Shown piece after piece: positions 22,907 through 30,030 of a DNA stretch of 33,243 nt (position 1 is its first letter; every line of letters starts with the position of its first letter). The notes under the pieces were generated by a model. That model was not told the DNA's origin. It saw only the letters and a program-made list of their open reading frames with translations, and ran no database searches. The stretch is from JAABRU01 sp050180235 (GTDB lineage: Bacteria; Desulfobacterota; Desulfobacteria; Desulfobacterales; Desulfococcaceae). The position numbers and the translations under genes are program-made. The stretch covers positions 1-33,243 of the forward strand of contig JBFXEJ010000067.1 in the NCBI GenBank assembly GCA_050180235.1. The letters run 5' to 3'.

Positions 22907-23599
22907 ATGCCCGTTATTCTGAATAAATCCCTTGTACTTGCCTTTTTTTCAGTTTTTTTCACCATACCCTGGTTTCACTATCTCATTTTCCTTGCCCCGG
23001 AAAAAGCTCTGCTGCCGATGATCCCGAATCCGGGCTCAGTGCTTGCTGCCGAACTGTTTCTTCTCTTTCTTATCTGTTTTCTCTCGTCCATGACCGGTTT
23101 CATTTTTTCCAAAAAAGCCGGTCTTCCGGGTTTTGGCAGTCAGGAAGACTGGTTCAGATCCCTTCCCCTGCTTCTCCTGCTGGGCCTTGTAATGATTGTT
23201 TTTTCCTGGCTGCTCTTTGATCGTCATTTCATAAAAATTTCGCCGGTTTCATATCCGGATCATCCGGTATATCTTCTGTTTTTCCCACTCAAAGGAGCAG
23301 TTACAGATGAAGTCATCATGCGTTTCTGTCTGCTTACCATCTGCGTAGGTATTCTGCGGCGCAGAATAGCGGGGATTTTCATTGTATCTGTGTTTGCTTC
23401 CCTGCTGACTCTGAAATATTTCCGTTTTATCGGCATTTCTCCGGGTTTCAATTATTTTTTTCTGATGCAGATGCTTCTTTCCTTTGTCTCCAATTTTCTG
23501 CTGGGATATGTTTATGTCACGCGCGGACTTCTGCAGTCCATGACACTGAAACTGATCTTCGGGGCAAAATATGTGCTGATTGTTCTTTTCAGATCATGA
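22907..23599 (+). CDS. CPBP (CAAX/Abi)-like membrane protein, probably catalytically altered
   Basis: This 230-residue protein has six to eight hydrophobic segments. The arrangement resembles CPBP-family intramembrane proteases: a DEVIMRF segment in place of EExxxR, and a C-terminal NFLLGYVYVTRGLLQSM matching the family's GxxxGxxYxxTGxLxxxxxxH. The His expected at the end of that segment is absent, and so is the FxxxH histidine in the middle helix. If it belongs to the family it is likely an inactive relative. The ATG at 22907 follows GGGGAAAGGCGG closely. It is the last gene of the Roadblock cluster and could be its membrane anchor or target. Confidence 0.5.
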   Translation: MPVILNKSLVLAFFSVFFTIPWFHYLIFLAPEKALLPMIPNPGSVLAAELFLLFLICFLSSMTGFIFSKKAGLPGFGSQEDWFRSLPLLLLLGLVMIVFSWLLFDRHFIKISPVSYPDHPVYLLFFPLKGAVTDEVIMRFCLLTICVGILRRRIAGIFIVSVFASLLTLKYFRFIGISPGFNYFFLMQMLLSFVSNFLLGYVYVTRGLLQSMTLKLIFGAKYVLIVLFRS

Positions 23600-23749
23600 T
23601 TTTTTTGACATTTCAGGTCATTTGCATACGCAGCAGATTGAAAAACACATTCCTGCACTTTGCCTCAATGTCATTAACTTTTTAAGGCAGAACAAACTTC
23701 CGGTTTGTTCAAGAGCCGCTCACAAACTGGAAACCTGTTTTACTTTTTT

Positions 23750-23895
23750 GGTAGTGGGTCAAATCCGTTGATAAGGTCTCCCCTCCCTTGAGGGAGGGGC
23801 AGGGGGAGGGTGAAAACATCACTGATTATAACCCTCCCCTGACCCCTCCCACCGGGGGAGGGGAATTTTTGGATCAACAGATTTGCACCACTACC
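23750..23895. repeat. Hairpin element with GGTAGTGG...CAAATC ends, copy 2
   Basis: The 23-bp ends at 23750-23772 and 23873-23895 are inverted copies at 20 of 23 positions. The core is two C/G-rich palindromes (CCCTCCCTTGAGGGAGGG, and CCCCTCCC...GGGGAGGGG) that together let the whole element fold as one long hairpin. It shares end design and core with 6274-6360. Its last five bases contain the stop codon of the minus-strand helicase gene. The stretch 23600-23749 has nothing recognisable. Confidence 0.75.
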
Positions 23896-26800
23896 ACTTT
23901 TTTGTTTCTGCACGGAAAGTTTTCACTTTTCCCCTGCTTCCGGCAAAACACAGATCAAAGTCTTTTTCCTCTCCGAACCGGGTGCAGAAATCCGCAAGCG
24001 CTAGCATATAGCCCAGCCCTTTCACAGCCGCCTCATTTTGCAGCAGATCAAAACAGGGTTCCAGCAGGGGCCGGGAAATAAAGACAATGCACTTTGCCTT
24101 TGCACGGGTGACGGAAACATTAAGCCGGTTCAGGCTGTAAATGAACTCCGCTTCTGAAAGCGCTGTTTCAGCATCACTGACCCCGTAACTGACAATGACA
24201 TTCTCACACTGCTGCCCCTGCATTTTGTCTACTGTATCCACAAAGGGCAGTGACTTCCATTCCCGCAGAGCAGCCATTTCTTTCCGGATGGCCCGAATTT
24301 GTGCATGATGGGGACTGACAATGAAAAGACCTTCACTCCAGAAGGCTTTGTCGCCTGCCTCTGTGTCCGGATATGTTTTTTCCGTATTTTCCCGGATCAG
24401 ACGGTTGCGGAGATAATGTGCCAAAAGAGCAGCCAGCCGTGCTTCAGTCTGATTTTCCACAGCAGTCTGCGTATTCTCCGGTACGCACAGAATAAGCGGA
24501 TAATCCGGATTCAGCAACCATTGGCAGAATGTATTTTCATCACTTTTTCCACTGTTTTCAGGTTTCAGACAGATTTTCTGCCCTGCAATCTGCTTTGTCG
24601 CGGGCCGGTAGTCCCTGCCGTAAAGTGTCATCGCCGGAAAATGCGACAGCACAGCGTTCATGCGCCAGTTTTCCTGCAACTGGCTGGTGTATGGATTTTC
24701 ACTTTTGTCTCTGGCCCGCAGGTATGCAAAAACCGAATCATGCAGACCGGGCAGACCGTCTTCAGATTCAGGATATTCCCCGCTGATAATGGGCGGAAGT
24801 TGCAGATCATCACCGGCCAGCATTATCCGACCGTTTTTTTCCAGCAGTTTCATTGCCAGAGCAAATTCCCCGAATTTCATCTGGGATGCCTCATCCGCGA
24901 TGAGAATGGGAAATTCGTGTTCCACTCCTGATTTGTGAAAACTGTGAACCGTGCCTCCCGCTATCAGCAGATCATGTTCCATTGCATCATAGAGTTTACT
25001 GTCGGGAATAACAGGCAGATTTTCCCCTTTTGGGCTGGAGCGGTTTTTCATTTTGCACAAAAAAAGATCATGTTCAAGGGCAAAATTTTTCATATGCTGC
25101 CGGATGTCTTCGAGCAGATTTTCAATGGCCGCATGGGTAAAGGCCGTAACAGCAATTCTCAGTCCCTGATTCATCTCTTTGCAGATTTTGACAAAGCAAA
25201 GCAGGGCCTTGGCAAGAAAATGGGTTTTTCCTGTTCCGGGCGGCCCCCATACAAGCGTGAGCCGGTTTTCCAGAAAATGCCGGAACGCGTACATCTGACT
25301 TGGGGTGAATCCTGCGTATTTCTCTGCTGTTTTGATGAAATCCGCTTTTTTTTCCATACGGATTTCTGAGGCAAATGCAGCAGGATTGCGCAGCAGTTTC
25401 AGAAAATCATTGTCCGGTTCCTCATCCAATTCTGACAGCCTTGTGAGCATATTGTCCAAAGTGAAATCCGTAAACCGGGAATGAAGCAGAGCTTTGTCCC
25501 CTTTTCTGAAATCCGTCTGATCCCGATGGGTTCTGAGGTCAAGATGCAGAGATTCGGCCATTTGGGTTTTGGCATCTGTTTTCATTTCCCGGATGGCTGC
25601 AAGCCGGACTTCACCTTTGGGGGCATACATGGTTTTTCTGTAAAGAAAATCATCAAAAGCCATCTGCGCACGTTCCCCCTCTTCTGTATCCGGTGTTAGA
25701 AGATAATGGGGAAAACCGTTCTGGTTCAAGGCATCTCCCTGAATTTCAGACAGAACCTTCCACTGCTGATGACCGGCATATTCCAGCAGTATGCTGATTC
25801 CTTTGGAGATTCTTTCTGAAATCGGCGCAGTTCGGGCTTCCCGCATGTTCCGTGCTGCTGTAAAAGATTCATAAGGGATAATAAAGGCCAGCCGGGAAAT
25901 TTCGCTGTTTCTGAAATTCTGCATTTCCGGAAAGAGAAATTTGCGCGGCCATGCAAAAAGCTGGTCACTGACCTTTGCCCGTATGCCGTCTGTCACAGCC
26001 TGAGCGCCTGTCAGTCTGCGCCGGATTTCATTTTCAATCCATTCTGACTGCTCTGATTTACCGCCATGCCAGACATTGAAAATGGCATCACTTTTCATGG
26101 TGCTGCCCAGTTCAAACCAGAACATGGGACTTGGATCAAAACGGAAATCAAAATGCGGGGAAGGCAGCAAAGCAAGGGTTTCAGGCAGGCGAAGGGAAAT
26201 TGGCAGGGGAAGTGCCAGAAGTTTGCGGATCACCGATGTCAGCACCACAGGCTGAAAAGACAGTTCAGTTGCAGGATGCTGATCCTTATCAGCAGGGGAT
26301 TTGTCCTGAAAACAGAATATCATTTGCAGCGAGGCAGAATCTCTGTCCGGCATTTTCAGAGATTCCTGCAAAAGACGGTGAAAAAGACGTTTTTCATAAG
26401 TGTCAAAGGTGTAAATCTGAAGCGATTTCTGCTCTGTTTTTTCTCTGTTCCGGTTGTACGCGTCCAGTGTTTTCAGTTCCTCATGCAGGGCATGGAGAAA
26501 AGCGGTCTGAATTTCTCCGCAGTCATCAGGGCTTTGGGCTATGAAGATTTTTTCCTCACTGCCGCTTCCGTAAACCTCTTTTCCTTTCAGTCTCCGGAAT
26601 CCGGCCGCATAGATTTTTCCGGACAGGGGCTCAGCCTGCAAAGTAAGCGTGATATTCACATCCTCACTGACCGGCAGAGCCAGGGAAGAGCCCACATGTG
26701 CAATCACTTTTCCCTGTTTCAGAGCGGTCACTGCATTTTGCAGTTTTTTTCTTTTTCCTCTCAGGGAACCGCAGGATTCAAGATGTTGATCCGCTGATTC

Positions 26801-27679
26801 CTTTTGAAGAAATGCTTCAAATTCATCCAACGTGTTCACCGGAGGATTCAGTTCCCGGAGAAACCTGCGGCCGCGTGCACTCAGACCGGGAATCAGGGAT
26901 ACAGACTGTTTTTCTTCAGCCTCTTTTCGGCAATATGTATAAAATTCACACCATTCACAGCGGTGAAACAGATGCCAGGGAACTTCCTGCGCGTCCATTT
27001 CCAAAATGGAAACAAGGTCATGGCGCAGAAACTGCTCCAATATGCGGATACTGAAACATAGTTCAAAATTTTCAGGTTCCTCTCTGCCGGACAGCCATAC
27101 CGCGGCGGTGTCTGTATCCGTATGATATGGGATTTGATGTGTTTCAGCTATATCTCTGAGAATCAGAGCGTACAGGGAAATCTGTATGCGGTGACTGGTT
27201 TTGAGAACATCAGCCGCCTTGATGTCAATAATCCGAAGGCAGGGCTCTCTCTTTTTATTCTGCGTCAGTTGAATCAGATCCGGGCGGCATGGCGGAAAAT
27301 GGCAGAAATCTGAATTCAGGCCATAGCGTTCATAAAAACACTGCGGAACTTCCAGCGCGGGCTGATATACGGATTCCCCGATTTTCAGATTTTTCAGCGT
27401 GGAAATGCTTTCAGTAACACCGAAAGCCCGTTTATGCAGTTGACTTTTTCCTTTTGCAATCCGCACAGTTTCTTTTATATGATTTTGGATCACCTCTTCT
27501 TCCCATCTGTAACCGCCTTCAAGAACGGCACGGGTCACAGGACTGCTTTCCTCTCTGATTTCCGGGACTCCCACAGATATTCTGTCTGCTTTGGCTGTGC
27601 AGTGCCAGCGCAGATAACGCTCACATTCATGATAATAAAACCTGGCAATCCGGGAAGGGCTGAGAGTAAAGGCTGGCAT
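23891..27679 (-). CDS. Fe-S RecB-like nuclease fused to a superfamily 1 (Dna2/Upf1-like) helicase
   Basis: This large cytosolic protein of 1262 residues joins two activities. The N-terminal nuclease (about 1-260) has D134 (CRPDLIQ), D152-I-K154 (IIDIKAAD) and Q166-x3-Y170, the RecB-type PD-(D/E)XK core. Cysteines C19 and C241-x2-C244-x5-C250 match the 4Fe-4S staple of Cas4, AddB and Dna2. After a linker region, the helicase has Walker A WGPPGTGKTH (K818), DEAS at 929-932, GDDLQLPPI, and C-terminal VDKMQGQQCENVIVSYG and LNVSVTRAKAK motifs. It resembles TM0106-type nuclease-helicases; repair or defence roles are both possible. The ATG follows AAAGGAAAA and lies 43 bases after leuD on the same strand. 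The final TGG TAG lies partly inside a repeat element, so the C-terminus may be clipped. Confidence 0.85.
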   Translation of the reverse strand: MPAFTLSPSRIARFYYHECERYLRWHCTAKADRISVGVPEIREESSPVTRAVLEGGYRWEEEVIQNHIKETVRIAKGKSQLHKRAFGVTESISTLKNLKIGESVYQPALEVPQCFYERYGLNSDFCHFPPCRPDLIQLTQNKKREPCLRIIDIKAADVLKTSHRIQISLYALILRDIAETHQIPYHTDTDTAAVWLSGREEPENFELCFSIRILEQFLRHDLVSILEMDAQEVPWHLFHRCEWCEFYTYCRKEAEEKQSVSLIPGLSARGRRFLRELNPPVNTLDEFEAFLQKESADQHLESCGSLRGKRKKLQNAVTALKQGKVIAHVGSSLALPVSEDVNITLTLQAEPLSGKIYAAGFRRLKGKEVYGSGSEEKIFIAQSPDDCGEIQTAFLHALHEELKTLDAYNRNREKTEQKSLQIYTFDTYEKRLFHRLLQESLKMPDRDSASLQMIFCFQDKSPADKDQHPATELSFQPVVLTSVIRKLLALPLPISLRLPETLALLPSPHFDFRFDPSPMFWFELGSTMKSDAIFNVWHGGKSEQSEWIENEIRRRLTGAQAVTDGIRAKVSDQLFAWPRKFLFPEMQNFRNSEISRLAFIIPYESFTAARNMREARTAPISERISKGISILLEYAGHQQWKVLSEIQGDALNQNGFPHYLLTPDTEEGERAQMAFDDFLYRKTMYAPKGEVRLAAIREMKTDAKTQMAESLHLDLRTHRDQTDFRKGDKALLHSRFTDFTLDNMLTRLSELDEEPDNDFLKLLRNPAAFASEIRMEKKADFIKTAEKYAGFTPSQMYAFRHFLENRLTLVWGPPGTGKTHFLAKALLCFVKICKEMNQGLRIAVTAFTHAAIENLLEDIRQHMKNFALEHDLFLCKMKNRSSPKGENLPVIPDSKLYDAMEHDLLIAGGTVHSFHKSGVEHEFPILIADEASQMKFGEFALAMKLLEKNGRIMLAGDDLQLPPIISGEYPESEDGLPGLHDSVFAYLRARDKSENPYTSQLQENWRMNAVLSHFPAMTLYGRDYRPATKQIAGQKICLKPENSGKSDENTFCQWLLNPDYPLILCVPENTQTAVENQTEARLAALLAHYLRNRLIRENTEKTYPDTEAGDKAFWSEGLFIVSPHHAQIRAIRKEMAALREWKSLPFVDTVDKMQGQQCENVIVSYGVSDAETALSEAEFIYSLNRLNVSVTRAKAKCIVFISRPLLEPCFDLLQNEAAVKGLGYMLALADFCTRFGEEKDFDLCFAGSRGKVKTFRAETKKW

Positions 27680-27722
27680 GAAAAATTTTCCTTTGCTGCT
27701 GTCATGAGATAAAAATTAATCC

Positions 27723-28214
27723 TTATCGGTTCAGGCGTTTCTGAATATGCTTCATAAGTCCGCCGCTCTGCACCAGTTCCTGCATAAAGGGCGGAATTGG
27801 GCGGGTGGAAAAGCGCTGTCCGCTTTCCATGCAGACAATCTCACCGGAGTCGAAATCCACGGAAAGGGTTCCGCTGTTTTCCAGTTTGTCAGCCTCTTCA
27901 CATTCCAGAATGGGAAGTCCCATGTTAAACGCATTTCTGTAAAAAATCCGGGCAAAACTTTTGGCAATCACACAGGAAACCCCTGCGGCTTTTATGGCAA
28001 TGGGCGCATGTTCCCGTGAGGAACCGCAGCCGAAATTCTTGCCGCCCACAATAATATCGTTCTTCCCCACTTTTCCGGCAAATGCGGGATCTGCATCTTC
28101 CATGCAGTGTTTTGCCAGTTCTGCGGGATCACTGGTGTTAAGATACCGGGCCGGAATAATAAGGTCTGTATCCACATCATCCCCGAATTTCCATATTTTT
28201 CCTGATATTTTCAT
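27723..28214 (-). CDS. leuD: 3-isopropylmalate dehydratase small subunit
   Basis: This 163-residue cytosolic subunit pairs with LeuC to isomerise 2- to 3-isopropylmalate in leucine synthesis. It shows the short-type LeuD swivel domain: WKFGDDVDTDLIIPARYLNT (substrate-loop YLNT), GGKNFGCGSSREHAP, and IAKSFARIFYRNAFNMGLP. Length matches the short archaeal/thermophile-like type that goes with the 420-residue LeuC here. The ATG follows AAGGAAAA. It is separated from leuC by a Trp-rich repeat ORF and a repeat element, and is followed after 43 bases by the nuclease-helicase gene. Confidence 0.95.
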   Translation of the reverse strand: MKISGKIWKFGDDVDTDLIIPARYLNTSDPAELAKHCMEDADPAFAGKVGKNDIIVGGKNFGCGSSREHAPIAIKAAGVSCVIAKSFARIFYRNAFNMGLPILECEEADKLENSGTLSVDFDSGEIVCMESGQRFSTRPIPPFMQELVQSGGLMKHIQKRLNR

Positions 28215-28232
28215 AAAATTTTCCTTATTCTG

Positions 28233-28324
28233 GGTGATTTCTGAAAATAAATATCCCGGTTCAGTTTACAGGCACAGGCTGGAAGCCTGTGCTGCTTTGA
28301 CGGGATATTTTTTCTGGAAATCAT
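28233..28324. repeat. Inverted-repeat element, GGTGATTT family, copy 4
   Basis: The left end GGTGATTTCTGAAAATAA plus ATATCCCGG, and the right end (read inwards TGATTTCCAGAAAAAATATCCCG), are inverted repeats. The core carries a 9-bp hairpin, GCACAGGCT (28272-28280) with AGCCTGTGC (28284-28292). It lies 18 bases upstream of the leuD start on the leu transcript. The remaining gap to the Trp-rich ORF, 28325-28373, is unremarkable. Confidence 0.7.
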
Positions 28325-28373
28325 TCTGTCTGAAAGTTGCAGATCGGATGCGGGTTTGCCGGGTGCTGCTGTG

Positions 28374-28754
28374 TCAGTACAGGGTTGGCTGATCCTGACT
28401 GTAAATTCTCAGAACCCAGACACGGTTTCCGGATTCCTCTGTTTTCAGTCTCGGTTTTCCGGTTTCCAGCATCCAGCCGCAGGTTCCCATAGCCCATCCG
28501 CCTTCGCACCATTGTTCATCCTCTGGTTCCGGATATAAATCATCATTCTCCCATGTTTCCGGCATCCAGTCACCGTTTTCCAAAGCCCATCCGCCCTGAC
28601 CCCATTCCTCATCCGCTGATTCCGGGCATAGATCATCATGCCTTTCTGTTTCAATCATCCAGCCGCGAATTCCCAGAGTCCAACTGCCTGCTCCCCGGTT
28701 CAGAGTCCACAGCATCCATCCCCCGGTTCCAAGTGCCCAGGCTCCGCTTGCCAT
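28374..28754 (-). CDS. Small Trp-rich repeat protein, translationally coupled to leuC
   Basis: This 126-residue ORF starts with an ATG that overlaps the leuC stop (TGATG). It has four copies of a G-x-W-(A/T)-(L/M)-x4-W-M motif, with tryptophan pairs W6/W13, W25/W32, W56/W63 and W87/W94. The last three are spaced 31 residues apart, with an acidic DDLxPE..DE.W stretch between. Several differences between repeat copies are synonymous (for example CTA/TTA Leu and GAG/GAA Glu), which favours protein-level constraint. I do not recognise the family. There is no signal peptide or membrane segment. It could instead be a low-complexity DNA repeat that happens to be open. Its position between leuC and leuD suggests co-expression, not necessarily a role in leucine synthesis. 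Confidence 0.5.
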   Translation of the reverse strand: MASGAWALGTGGWMLWTLNRGAGSWTLGIRGWMIETERHDDLCPESADEEWGQGGWALENGDWMPETWENDDLYPEPEDEQWCEGGWAMGTCGWMLETGKPRLKTEESGNRVWVLRIYSQDQPTLY

Positions 28755-30019
28755 CACTTCACCACTTCCGCAGGATTTCCGATTTTCCCCAGAACAGCAG
28801 AGGCGGCCGCAACTGCGGGATTGGACAGATACACTTCGCTTTCCGGATGTCCCATGCGTCCCACAAAATTCCGGTTGGTGGTGGAAATGGCACGTTCGCC
28901 TTTGGCAAGGATGCCCATGTATCCGCCCAGACAGGGGCCGCAGGTGGGAGGGCTGATGATGGCTCCGGCTTCTGTGAATATTTCAAACAGACCTTCTTTC
29001 AGGGCAGTGTTATATACATACGGGGTGCTGGGAATGATAATCAGGCGTATGCCTTTGGCTGCTTTGTTGCCTTTCAGCACTGCCGCAGCAGAGCGCATAT
29101 CCTCGATTCTGCCGTTGGTGCAGGAACCAATCACGGCCTGATCAATGATGATGTCTCCCACTTCGCTGATGCCCCGTGTGTTTTCAGGCAGATGGGGAAA
29201 AGCCACCTGGGGTTCTATTTTGCTGACATCATATTCAATCACTTTACTGTAAACCGCATCCGCATCACTTTGGTAAAATTTGTATTTCCGGACAGCCCGT
29301 TGGGAAACATAACTTTCGGTTTCTCTGTCCGGCGCAATAATGCCGTTTTTGCCTCCGGCTTCAATTGCCATATTTGCCATAGTCAGACGGCCTGCAATGC
29401 CCATTTTTTCAATCACCGGCCCGGTAAATTCCATAGCCATGTAAAGCGCACCGTCCACGCCGATGTCACCAATAGTATAAAGGATCAGATCTTTTCCCTC
29501 AACCCAGGGATTGAGCGAACCTTTATAGATAAATTTAATGCTTTCAGGAACTTTAAGCCAGACTTCGCCCGTAATCATGGCTGCGGCCAGATCCGTGCTG
29601 CCGATGCCGGTGGAAAAGGCTCCGAGTCCGCCGTAAGTGCAGGTATGACTGTCTGCTCCGATAACCAGATCACCGGGCAGCACCAGTCCTTTTTCCGGCA
29701 AAAGGGAATGCTCCACACCCATTTCCCCCGCGTCGAAAAACCAGGTCAGATTCTGTTCCTTTGCAAATTCCCGCAACTGCTTGGCCTGCATGGCTGAGGC
29801 GATGTCCTTGTTCGGCACAAAATGATCCGGAACCAGAATCACCCGGTCTCTGTCAAAAACTTTTTTCGCGCCGCTTTCCCGGAACTCACGGATGGCAATG
29901 GGCGCGGTGATGTCATTGCCCAGCGCGATGTCCACTTTGGCATTGATCAGATCACCCGGAGCAGCCTTATCCAGACCGGCATGGGCTGCAAGAATCTTTT
30001 CTGTTATGGTCATCCCCAT
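28754..30019 (-). CDS. leuC: 3-isopropylmalate dehydratase large subunit
   Basis: This 421-residue cytosolic aconitase-family subunit carries the 4Fe-4S cluster for isopropylmalate isomerisation. The cluster cysteines are visible as C300 (GSCTNGR), C360 and C363 (CGPCLGGY). VPDHFVPNKDI and GADSHTCTYGGLGAFSTGIGST are typical. The 420-residue length is that of the short LeuC/HacA-like group, not the 466-residue E. coli type. A homoaconitase or citramalate-pathway role cannot be excluded from sequence alone, but the matching LeuD supports leucine synthesis. The ATG follows AGGAG, which overlaps the lepA stop TAG; the gap to lepA is 11 bases. Its stop overlaps the next ORF's start. Confidence 0.93.
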   Translation of the reverse strand: MGMTITEKILAAHAGLDKAAPGDLINAKVDIALGNDITAPIAIREFRESGAKKVFDRDRVILVPDHFVPNKDIASAMQAKQLREFAKEQNLTWFFDAGEMGVEHSLLPEKGLVLPGDLVIGADSHTCTYGGLGAFSTGIGSTDLAAAMITGEVWLKVPESIKFIYKGSLNPWVEGKDLILYTIGDIGVDGALYMAMEFTGPVIEKMGIAGRLTMANMAIEAGGKNGIIAPDRETESYVSQRAVRKYKFYQSDADAVYSKVIEYDVSKIEPQVAFPHLPENTRGISEVGDIIIDQAVIGSCTNGRIEDMRSAAAVLKGNKAAKGIRLIIIPSTPYVYNTALKEGLFEIFTEAGAIISPPTCGPCLGGYMGILAKGERAISTTNRNFVGRMGHPESEVYLSNPAVAAASAVLGKIGNPAEVVK

Positions 30020-30030
30020 TATTGTTTCTC

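Noticed and set aside
28553..29797. Long open frame on the plus strand opposite leuC and the Trp-rich ORF (414 codons)
   Set aside because: It mirrors the codon structure of leuC, has no recognisable domain and has no ribosome-binding site.
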